Assembly (NCBI RefSeq): GCF_039969785.1
Contig: NZ_JBDVNC010000016.1
Coordinates: 186,001-250,000 of the forward strand
From: Shimia sp039969785
GTDB lineage: Bacteria; Pseudomonadota; Alphaproteobacteria; Rhodobacterales; Rhodobacteraceae
Length of the DNA: 64,000 nucleotides
Reading direction: 5' to 3'
Shown: piece by piece, positions 8,753 through 16,072 of the stretch
How the letters are laid out: every line of letters starts with the position of its first letter
Position numbering within the stretch: the stretch's first letter is position 1
The notes under the pieces: model-generated
The model's database searches: none
What the model saw: only the letters and a program-made list of their open reading frames with translations
What the model was told of the DNA's origin: nothing
Made by a program: the position numbers and the translations under genes

Positions 8753-9837
8753 AGATACACCTCAATTGCCTGACCGGTTTTGGCGCTTTCTTCCGCAGCC
8801 TCCCCAACGATCACTGACCAAAGTCCGTCCAGCAAGGTCACCTCGGGCTGACCTGTGCCATTGCGCACAAGATCACGAAACCGCTGATGCTGAAAGAAGG
8901 TTGACCCATGGTGATCCCCGGCGGCCAGAATGGCTTCGTCCACCTCCACCTCTTCCCGGGTCACTGTCTTACTGCTCCGATCCGAAATCTCGATTTCAGA
9001 TGCGCGTTCCTTACCATCTGCGGAAAATCTTGATGGTCCGGGCACCTTGGCATCGATCCGCGCCTTTTCTCCCGTGACCGAAATCACTTCCTGCCAATAC
9101 GACCCCTCGGCAAACATGCACAGATCCAGCATCGCCCGCGCGCCATTGGCGAAATCAACAACCACATAGGCATTGTCCACAATATCGGGCTGTCGCCCGC
9201 CATAGGTCTCGTCCAGATGATTTACATCCACACCAGCTGACGCAAACACCCGCACCGGATCGCTTTCCAATGTAAGGCGCATCAAGTCCCAGAAATGACA
9301 GCATTTTTCCACCAGCGTGCCGCCAGTGCGCTTGGAGAACCTGTTCCAGTCACCAATCTTTTCCAGAAACGGAAAGCGATGTTCGCGAATGGACATCATG
9401 CGCGGTGTGCCAACGCTGCCTTTTGCCAGTTCCTGCAACATGCGTTGCACAGGCGGCATATAGCGATATTCCATCGCTACCCAAACCGGCGCGGCCCGGT
9501 TTTCGGCCAGCCGCAGCACCTCGCGACAATGGGCCGACGTCGTACACAAAGGTTTTTCGCAGAGAATGGGCAGGTTTGTGTCCAGCACGTCCAGCAAAAT
9601 GCCGTGATGCGTGTCATTGGGCGCCGCAATTAACAACGCGTCACACACGCCTGCCGACAGCATGTCCTTGTAATCGGCATAGGTCGCCACGCCGCCTGCC
9701 GTGTCCGACGACAACGCCTGCATTCCGGCATCCGGGTCGGCAATTGCCGTGACTTCACATCCCTCAAGCAGCGACAGGTTGCGGATATGCTCCTGTCCCA
9801 TCATGCCTGATCCGATAAGACCGTAGCGAAGTGTCAT
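8749..9837 (-). CDS. Gfo/Idh/MocA-family NAD-binding protein, candidate NAD-dependent sulfoquinovosidase
   Basis: A 362-residue protein with N-terminal Rossmann motif GLIGSGMMG and the CEKPLC segment, so it has the dehydrogenase fold. The later part contains EYRYMPPV, RTGGTLVEKCCHFWD and the NAYVVVDF strand. Gfo/Idh proteins in sugar operons are usually dehydrogenases, but a sub-group acts as NAD-dependent glycosidases, including sulfoquinovosidases (GH188). No other glycosidase is encoded in this operon, and a mutarotase follows directly, which fits a hydrolase releasing SQ from sulfoquinovosyl glycerol. The fold is certain; the glycosidase role is inference. The alternative is an SQ dehydrogenase or epimerase step. 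Confidence 0.6.
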   Translation of the reverse strand: MTLRYGLIGSGMMGQEHIRNLSLLEGCEVTAIADPDAGMQALSSDTAGGVATYADYKDMLSAGVCDALLIAAPNDTHHGILLDVLDTNLPILCEKPLCTTSAHCREVLRLAENRAAPVWVAMEYRYMPPVQRMLQELAKGSVGTPRMMSIREHRFPFLEKIGDWNRFSKRTGGTLVEKCCHFWDLMRLTLESDPVRVFASAGVDVNHLDETYGGRQPDIVDNAYVVVDFANGARAMLDLCMFAEGSYWQEVISVTGEKARIDAKVPGPSRFSADGKERASEIEISDRSSKTVTREEVEVDEAILAAGDHHGSTFFQHQRFRDLVRNGTGQPEVTLLDGLWSVIVGEAAEESAKTGQAIEVYL

Positions 9838-9838
9838 G

Positions 9839-11224
9839 TCAGCAAAGCTCCAGAACAGGAAGGTTCATGGCCCCGGCCACACCTTTCAGCGTTTCAACAT
9901 GATCTCCATAAGCCAAAGCCATATGATGCTCTAATCCGCTGGCGATCATGCGATCCAGAACCGTCCTGGCGGGGCTGGAAAACTGCATCACACCGGATGT
10001 GCCGGTAAAGGCCATGGGCCGCTCCAGCATTTCTGCCGTGCTCAACACCATATGCGGCACCCTATCGGCCTGACTGATCCGCATCAACGTGACCGTGCCC
10101 GGCTTCAGCGGAAACTGAAATAACAGCGGCTGACGGCGATTGGTGTGTACCGTCGCTTCGGCCGCCACGTTGGGATCACGCATTGACATGGGCGCCTGCC
10201 CACAATGCCAGACAACGCCGGTATCATCGTCGCTGTCCATATCCACAAGATCGGTCAAAAACACTGGCGCCTGCGCGGCTTCCATCAGGATCAACTGGGT
10301 CAACGCACCATAGACATCCGCCTCGCATGCGCACGGCACTTTTGCCTCGCCCAACATGCCCGCCGGGCCACAAACCGCCCCGCCATATTCAGTAAAGGTC
10401 TCGGGCCAACACCGAATGGCAAAGGCATCATACTGCCCCGCCCCGCGCAACGCGTCCAACCCAGCCTTAAGCCGCAAAGACCGATCCAGTTGCGGCTGAT
10501 CAACTTCGTCCAACCCGGCCAGAACCTGATCCGCCTCGTTGCGCAACACTTTTGCGGTCAAGTCCGGCACCGCGCGCGCCCTGGAAAACAAGTCCTCCAA
10601 GGCCAGCGCATCGACCGTCACCCCAGCAAGCGCCCGCATTGCGTCGCCATCATAAGCACAGGTGTCAAACCCCTCTGGATGTTCACCAATCCGGGCAATC
10701 CGACGTCCGCGGATCGCGTCTGCAATCCGGGTTCCGTCCTCGGTCGCAGGCGGCCGATCACTGGCGACCAGCTTTCCGGCCTGACGCTGACCACTTAGCA
10801 CGTCCTCCAGATCAGATGCGACATCCGCGCCCGGGTCCGCATACAACCAGCCAAAATCACGCCCATTGCGGCGCAACGCATGACTGGCCAGATTAAGACC
10901 GCAAAACGCATTCAACCGCAGACGGCCACCATTGCGCGGCTCGGGTACGGCCCAAATCGACAATGGTTGCTCAAACGCATTGGCCACCGCCACCGTCATC
11001 GACGCATCCGTAAACGTGACCTGCAAAAGCATCACGTGATCCACCCCGGCAGCTTGCAACGTGGCAATCCCTGCCCGCGTTGCATCTGCATCAAACAGCA
11101 AATCCCGCGGCCCGCAAATCTCATGACCGGTCGCATCCAGGGCCGTCAGCATCGCTGCCAACTTGGTTTCGGCGTAAGGCACGTCAAACGTCGGACGCCC
11201 CAGTGGGAGAATTCCCAGTTTCAT
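9839..11224 (-). CDS. L-fucose isomerase-like protein, candidate sulfoquinovose isomerase
   Basis: A 461-residue protein of the L-fucose/L-arabinose isomerase superfamily. It opens with KLGILPLGRPTFDVPYAE. Recognisable features are the central WPETFTEYGG segment, CACEADVYGALT (metal-ligand Glu region) and DTGVVWHCGQAP. The family isomerises aldoses to ketoses with a divalent metal. The operon has a sulfofructose kinase and aldolase but no YihS-type isomerase, so this protein is the natural candidate for SQ to sulfofructose. It abuts the aldolase gene directly (stop then ATG, no gap). Role is inferred by elimination. Confidence 0.6.
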   Translation of the reverse strand: MKLGILPLGRPTFDVPYAETKLAAMLTALDATGHEICGPRDLLFDADATRAGIATLQAAGVDHVMLLQVTFTDASMTVAVANAFEQPLSIWAVPEPRNGGRLRLNAFCGLNLASHALRRNGRDFGWLYADPGADVASDLEDVLSGQRQAGKLVASDRPPATEDGTRIADAIRGRRIARIGEHPEGFDTCAYDGDAMRALAGVTVDALALEDLFSRARAVPDLTAKVLRNEADQVLAGLDEVDQPQLDRSLRLKAGLDALRGAGQYDAFAIRCWPETFTEYGGAVCGPAGMLGEAKVPCACEADVYGALTQLILMEAAQAPVFLTDLVDMDSDDDTGVVWHCGQAPMSMRDPNVAAEATVHTNRRQPLLFQFPLKPGTVTLMRISQADRVPHMVLSTAEMLERPMAFTGTSGVMQFSSPARTVLDRMIASGLEHHMALAYGDHVETLKGVAGAMNLPVLELC

Positions 11225-12259
11225 TCAGGCCACTCCAAAATCCGAATATCCACTGCGGAAACTCGCGTCACCGGGCGAAAATTTCGCACCATCCGCGCCA
11301 AAACAAGCGTGTTTTGACCAATTGGCCGCTTTGGCATCCGCCAGCGCCGAAATATCGGCCATATAGTCTGCAGCCCCACCTTCAAGACCCGCCCGAATGG
11401 CATCCCAATCCGGGTAAGCCTGAAACGCATCCAGCCAGATCGCCCGACCCGCCAAAAAGCCCGAGGCCCCGGCAGAAAATGCGTGTTCCAAAACCTTGCG
11501 GAACTCCGGCTTGCCTGCCCCCGCGCTCAGCATCACCCATGGGCGACCTGCAATCCGGCCCATCTCGTCAAACACCGCCTGAACGTCGGCGGACCCATCT
11601 GCATCAGCAGCATTGACCGGGCTTTCCAGCTTGAAAACATCTACGCCGTATTCCGGCTTGGCAAATTCTTCGACCGACGCCAGAACGTCGTCCGCTTTTT
11701 TGCCCTTCATCTCAACATATTCTTTTGTCTGATGCGCATCCGCCGCCAGCGGATAAACCAGCAGTTCAAACAGGAACGGAATGTCATAGCGCGCGCATTC
11801 CTCGCCAATCCGTTTGACGTAGTCCTGTTGAGCCTTATTTACCGCATCCCCCGCATCGGGCCGGTACCACGCCAGAACTTTGACCGCGTCGCCGCCCATG
11901 CGCTTGATCTTGGCGACGGTCCAGTCATCGATGTCAGACGACAAACGACCTTCGGGGGTCTCCTCAAACAACGAATCCTCCAGCGTCACGATAAGCCCCT
12001 TTTGTGGAGACAACACATCAACGCTGTAGGGAATGGCATAATGCGGGTCCAACAGCATCGCTGTGCTTTGATCCTGCAGGGTCTCCACCAGCAACCCCTT
12101 AAACCGCGCGACCTGTTCCCAGGGGGCGGCATCAACGCCCAGATGGGCGGCGATTGGTCCCTTGATCGGGGGTCTTTGATCCACGGCCGTCATTTTGAAG
12201 ATGCCATTGGCATCTGCCATACGGCGTAGTCCCCAAAGTTTTCCAGGGGTAAGGGTCAT
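11225..12259 (-). CDS. LacD/YihT-like class I aldolase, probable sulfofructose-1-phosphate aldolase
   Basis: A 344-residue TIM-barrel aldolase. Segments line up with what I recall of E. coli YihT: FKMTAVDQRP (21-30), DAVKVLAWYR (around K127), VDVFKLESP with the likely Schiff-base Lys210, and SAGASGFLAGRAIW (262-275). It is about 50 residues longer than YihT. It would cleave sulfofructose 1-phosphate into dihydroxyacetone phosphate and sulfolactaldehyde without a metal. The upstream gene is the sulfofructose kinase (4-bp overlap, with AAGGAGAAG before the ATG). Tagatose-bisphosphate aldolase is the alternative, made unlikely by the context. Confidence 0.75.
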   Translation of the reverse strand: MTLTPGKLWGLRRMADANGIFKMTAVDQRPPIKGPIAAHLGVDAAPWEQVARFKGLLVETLQDQSTAMLLDPHYAIPYSVDVLSPQKGLIVTLEDSLFEETPEGRLSSDIDDWTVAKIKRMGGDAVKVLAWYRPDAGDAVNKAQQDYVKRIGEECARYDIPFLFELLVYPLAADAHQTKEYVEMKGKKADDVLASVEEFAKPEYGVDVFKLESPVNAADADGSADVQAVFDEMGRIAGRPWVMLSAGAGKPEFRKVLEHAFSAGASGFLAGRAIWLDAFQAYPDWDAIRAGLEGGAADYMADISALADAKAANWSKHACFGADGAKFSPGDASFRSGYSDFGVA

Positions 12260-13143
12260 GTGGTCTTCTCCTTAAGGAATTGTTCTGTCTCAGATCGGGT
12301 AGGTGCTCCCTCCCGACCGCCTGATTTCGTGCATTTCAGTGCCGCCGCCGCATTGGCAAAACGGATCGCATTCAATTCGGATTGGCCTTCACACAGCGCC
12401 AGCGCAAACGCGCCGTGCCAAACATCGCCAGCCCCCAACGTATCGACCGGGTCGACCTCAAAGGCTGGCACGTGCCGCATATTGTCCTGATCGGTAAACC
12501 AGACACCGTTTTCGCCGTCGGTCACACAGACCCAACAACCATGCTCTGCCCGCAGCTTGGTCAGCGCCTCTTGGGGCGTGGTGCCCGGCACCAGATCGCG
12601 CAAACCCTGCAACGAAAACGCGGCGTGACTGGCCAGCGCGACAAGGTTGGGATCAACCGGCGCCTCACCGTCCAGAATGCCCGGAATGCCGCGCTGCTGC
12701 GCCAGCATCAAGGCATCCCTGGCCGCGGAAACGCGGCGCGTATCGGTCAAAACAGCCCCCAGGTTTTGAACGCTGTCAAACCAGCTTGTGTCCAACACAA
12801 GCCCCTGCCCGCGAAAGTTTACAATCTGACGTTCGCCACGCTGATCAATAAAGACCGAAGAATACGAACTGCGCGCGCCCGGCGTGCGCGTCACATTGGA
12901 CGTATCAACATTGTCCCCTGCCAACCCGGCAATCACCAGATCACCAATTGGATCGTCGCCTAGGCGCGCCCCTAAAATGGCCTCTCCGCCTAGCCGCGAA
13001 ACCGCAACTGCAGAGTTCGCGGCACACCCCCCACCAACAATCGCCGCACTTTCTGTACCGTATTTCTCGGCCTTGTCCGGCAGCGTCTCCAGATGGAACA
13101 CAAAATCCACAACGGCCGCACCAACACACAGAACTTTGTTCAT
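12256..13143 (-). CDS. yihV: PfkB-family 6-deoxy-6-sulfofructose kinase
   Basis: A 295-residue PfkB/ribokinase-family sugar kinase that closely resembles E. coli YihV over its length, for example in HVPAFEVDPVDTLGAGD and RFANAAAALKCTKSGGR. Lys27, Asn109 and Arg136 sit where YihV has Lys27, Asn109 and Arg138, which I recall as its sulfonate contacts. The catalytic Asp is in the DTLGAGD motif. It would phosphorylate sulfofructose at C1 with ATP. The start overlaps the stop of the di-heme cytochrome gene. This is the best single marker that the operon handles a sulfosugar. The comparison to YihV is from memory and needs an alignment. Confidence 0.82.
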   Translation of the reverse strand: MNKVLCVGAAVVDFVFHLETLPDKAEKYGTESAAIVGGGCAANSAVAVSRLGGEAILGARLGDDPIGDLVIAGLAGDNVDTSNVTRTPGARSSYSSVFIDQRGERQIVNFRGQGLVLDTSWFDSVQNLGAVLTDTRRVSAARDALMLAQQRGIPGILDGEAPVDPNLVALASHAAFSLQGLRDLVPGTTPQEALTKLRAEHGCWVCVTDGENGVWFTDQDNMRHVPAFEVDPVDTLGAGDVWHGAFALALCEGQSELNAIRFANAAAALKCTKSGGREGAPTRSETEQFLKEKTT

Positions 13144-14471
13144 TATGGCACCTCTAACCCGCTGGGCACTGCATCCGGACGCCCGAGACGGCCCATGACT
13201 GACTTTGTGCCGGTCAAGGCGTTCAGAAAGGCCACGATCTGTGCGATTTCCGGGTCACTCAAATCCTGCGACGGCAAATCCAGTTGCGACGCCAACCGCG
13301 CCCGTTCGCGCAAATCCTGCATGGGCAGCATGTCACCAGACGCGAGCCATGGGACGTCTGGCAGTTGCGCCATGTCTGCACGCCACGCTTCAAATCCCGC
13401 GCGCGCGTCCAGGTGATGCCGGACGATACCCTCTAGTGTGGCATAAGCACCATTATGCCCGTAAGGCGCTGTTAATGCGATATTTCTCAACGAAGGTGTG
13501 CGAAAGCGATACGCATCCTCAAGACGGTCAGACGCACCCATCCGCCCCACATCCCGCACTATCGGATCCCACTGGCGCGTTTTACCCGGACCAAAATGCG
13601 GCAACATCAACGCGTGGAAATCCTGATCCGTCAGCAACGGCCCCGAATGACATGCACTGCAATTGGCCTTGCCATAAAACAACGCCATCCCGGCTTGCTG
13701 CGTATTGTCCAGCGCCGCCGGATCTCCGGCCAGATAGGCGTCAAACGGGCTGTCATAGCTCTGAAACTCTGTCCCCTCAAAGGCGGCCAGCGCATTGGCG
13801 ACATGGGTAATCGTGATGTCCAGCGGTTCATTCACATCATCAAACGCCGCTTCAAACATCTCGGCATATTCCGGGATCACCCGCACCCGCTTGGCCAGAA
13901 TGGGCCAAACCGCGTCAATCCGATCATGGGCAGCCCCGGCCACCTGATTTTCCTTAGGGTTGCCGGCCATCTCAAATTGCGAGGTCATCGGAAACAATGC
14001 CTGCACCGCGAGGATCGAATTCAGCCCCTCGGGCAACCATTCCTGCGCCGGGGTATCAAAACCGTTGTCATAAATATCGGATACAGAAACGCGCCCATCA
14101 TGAAACATGACGTCGACGTCCCGCGCCCCAAGGTTCCACAGCGCGGGCGCATTTCTGGGAATACGCTTGATGATCCGTGTATCCCCTTCACCGGGCAATC
14201 GATCGGGACCCAACCCGGTGCCGCCTTCGCCAATCCCCAAGGACAGGCCGTCGCCAGACCCATGTTCAGGATGATGACAGGTTGCACAGGCGATATTGCG
14301 GTTTCCTGACAGGATCGGATCAAAGAACAACAACTGGCCAAGCCTGGCCTGATCGCTATCGAACTGCACAAAATCAGAGGGTTGCATTGGCGCCGGAAGC
14401 GGGTTCCCATACGCGGGCGCGCATGCAAGCGCGCCAAAAAAAACAACCAGACCGGAGCCGATATGAAACAC
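13143..14471 (-). CDS. Di-heme cytochrome c peroxidase / MauG-family protein heading the sulfosugar operon
   Basis: About 442 residues with two c-type heme sites, CATCH at 62-66 and CSACH near 270, and the conserved PTLRN-like segment TPSLRNIALTAPYGHNG. This is the bacterial cytochrome c peroxidase/MauG fold. I choose a GTG start at 14471 (VFHIGSGLVV) with AAGGG upstream because it gives a signal peptide cleaved after APAYG; the frame remains open to 14888 but that part is antisense to the Sel1 gene. The protein should be periplasmic. Its stop overlaps the kinase ATG, so it is the first gene of the SQ operon. Its role there is unknown: peroxide defence or oxidation of a periplasmic protein or substrate. 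Confidence 0.75.
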   Translation of the reverse strand: MFHIGSGLVVFFGALACAPAYGNPLPAPMQPSDFVQFDSDQARLGQLLFFDPILSGNRNIACATCHHPEHGSGDGLSLGIGEGGTGLGPDRLPGEGDTRIIKRIPRNAPALWNLGARDVDVMFHDGRVSVSDIYDNGFDTPAQEWLPEGLNSILAVQALFPMTSQFEMAGNPKENQVAGAAHDRIDAVWPILAKRVRVIPEYAEMFEAAFDDVNEPLDITITHVANALAAFEGTEFQSYDSPFDAYLAGDPAALDNTQQAGMALFYGKANCSACHSGPLLTDQDFHALMLPHFGPGKTRQWDPIVRDVGRMGASDRLEDAYRFRTPSLRNIALTAPYGHNGAYATLEGIVRHHLDARAGFEAWRADMAQLPDVPWLASGDMLPMQDLRERARLASQLDLPSQDLSDPEIAQIVAFLNALTGTKSVMGRLGRPDAVPSGLEVP

Positions 14472-14933
14472 CTTGCCCTTGCGTTCTTGCTGACCTCGAC
14501 CCCCGCGCTGGCCGAGATTGAAACCGCGCGTGACCTGATGGATGCCAAGGATTACCCCGCCGCGATGCAGGAACTTTTGCCAGCCGCGCGGTCCGGCAAT
14601 GCCGAAGCCGAAGAGCTGATCGGTGTCATGTACGCACTGGGACTGGGGGTTGCGCGCGACGATGTCCGCGCCTTTGAATGGTATCTGCGCGCCTCGCTCA
14701 AGGGACATGCCGGGGCGCAATCTGGCATTGGATGGTATTACGAGGTTGGACGCGGCATGCCCGCTCCAGACCTTGTCAGAGCCTACATGTGGTACACGCT
14801 TTCCGCCATCGGGGGCGACCCGGACGCTGCCATTTCCCTTGAGGAAGTGGTGAAGAAGATGACCAAAGAACAAATTGAAAAGGCTCATGTTTTGGTGGAC
14901 GACTATCGTGTGTGGCTCTACCCGTTCCGGTAG
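14463..14933 (+). CDS. Secreted Sel1-repeat (TPR-like) protein
   Basis: A 156-residue protein with a signal peptide (MKHLALAFLLTSTPALA) and Sel1-like repeats, seen in AEELIGVMYALGLGV and GAQSGIGWYYEVGRG. Such proteins act as periplasmic protein-protein adaptors. The start at 14463 has GGAG 5-8 bases upstream and begins the signal peptide; an in-frame ATG at 14382 would add an arginine-rich stretch with no function and overlap the cytochrome gene deeply. It diverges from the di-heme cytochrome gene with the two starts overlapping by 9 bp. A partnership with that cytochrome is possible but unproven. Confidence 0.75.
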   Translation: MKHLALAFLLTSTPALAEIETARDLMDAKDYPAAMQELLPAARSGNAEAEELIGVMYALGLGVARDDVRAFEWYLRASLKGHAGAQSGIGWYYEVGRGMPAPDLVRAYMWYTLSAIGGDPDAAISLEEVVKKMTKEQIEKAHVLVDDYRVWLYPFR

Positions 14934-14941
14934 GCCAGTAG

Positions 14942-14966
14942 AGGGGCCACCGTGCTGGCGGCCCCT
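14942..14966. terminator. Terminator between Sel1 gene and dctP
   Basis: A GC-rich hairpin, AGGGGCC pairing with GGCCCCT around an 11-base loop that can extend the stem, lies 9 bp after the Sel1 stop and 19 bp from the convergent dctP stop. No T tract follows on either strand, so strength is uncertain. Confidence 0.5.
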
Positions 14967-14984
14967 GAATGTTGAGAATGAAGA

Positions 14985-16043
14985 TCAGTTCAGATCTTTC
15001 ATCATCCCGGCGTCAATGTCTGCTTCTGCTTCGGCAACCGCACCAACCAGCGCGTCAAAGATTTCTTCGCCGCCATCGATGTTGGCCTTGAACCAGTCAT
15101 GAACCGGCGCAGCGGCCTCTTTGAAGGCTGCTTTTTCGTCCGGAGTTGGCACGTAGAGATCACCACCACCGGCAACAAAGTCCTCATAGGCCTGGATCGA
15201 CTTGCGCTTGGGCGAGGCAAACGTCGCCTGCTGAAGTGCCGAGAACCCGTCAACCACAACACGGCGCATGTCTTCTGGCATGTCCATGAACTTGGCGTTG
15301 TTCATCCACCACAGCGCACCCATATAAGCGTGCCCATCAAGCGTCACATACTGCAGCCCCGCATCGGGGAACTTCATGCCCATGATGTCGGTGATGCCGT
15401 TTTTGGAACCTTCAACCACACCGGTCTGAAAGCTGGTGAACAGCTCAGGCCATGGAATTGGTGTCGGCGATGCACCCAACGAACGCACCAGCTCTTGCGG
15501 CAGGTCGGCAACCACGGTCCGGATTTTCAACCCTTCCATGTCAGCGGGTGACTGCACACGACGTTTTGTGTTGGCAAAGTTGCGCCAGCCGCCGGTGTTA
15601 CCAATCGTCATCAAACGGATCGCACCACCGCTGTCATTCAGCGCCATTTCACGCATCTTACGTGTGAAATCACCCGCAAGCACAGTTTCTGCAATCCGAT
15701 CATTCGCCATCAGATAGGGCAGATCAAGAACCTGCACATATGGGAAGATGCCCGATGCACCACCCGAGGTCGAAATGTACACGTCAATCGTGCCATCTGC
15801 GACGCCCTGCAAACACTCAGCACCTTTGGCGCAAAGCTGGGTCCCGATGAACAATTCGACTTCGATGGCCCCGTTAGACGCGGCTTCTACGAAGTTCTTG
15901 AACACAACCAGACCATCATAATCTTCGTCGTTTTCGTTTGAGTTTGCGGTCGCACGGATCGTGTAATCCGCGGCTTGTGCCGCAATGGCTGACCCGGCGA
16001 GCATCGCCGCTGTTGTCAGCACCTTTAGGGTCGATTTAATCAT
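14985..16043 (-). CDS. dctP: TRAP transporter substrate-binding protein (DctP)
   Basis: A 352-residue periplasmic solute receptor with a signal peptide ending AIAAQA. The DctP core shows LKIRTVVADLPQELVRSLGA, where the conserved Arg normally binds the carboxylate of the ligand, then PIPWPELFTSFQTGVVEG. A GGAGG site lies 5 bases before the ATG. It feeds the DctQM permease encoded upstream. TRAP systems import organic acids; a neighbouring sulfosugar operon suggests a sulfonate or sulfosugar ligand, which is inference. Confidence 0.88.
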   Translation of the reverse strand: MIKSTLKVLTTAAMLAGSAIAAQAADYTIRATANSNENDEDYDGLVVFKNFVEAASNGAIEVELFIGTQLCAKGAECLQGVADGTIDVYISTSGGASGIFPYVQVLDLPYLMANDRIAETVLAGDFTRKMREMALNDSGGAIRLMTIGNTGGWRNFANTKRRVQSPADMEGLKIRTVVADLPQELVRSLGASPTPIPWPELFTSFQTGVVEGSKNGITDIMGMKFPDAGLQYVTLDGHAYMGALWWMNNAKFMDMPEDMRRVVVDGFSALQQATFASPKRKSIQAYEDFVAGGGDLYVPTPDEKAAFKEAAAPVHDWFKANIDGGEEIFDALVGAVAEAEADIDAGMMKDLN

Positions 16044-16072
16044 TCACTTCCTCCTTGTGAACTTTCAGTTTT

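Noticed and set aside
14472..14888. Upstream extension of the di-heme cytochrome gene to an in-frame start at 14888
   Set aside because: This stretch is antisense to the Sel1-repeat gene and lacks heme or peptide features; the GTG at 14471 gives a normal signal peptide.
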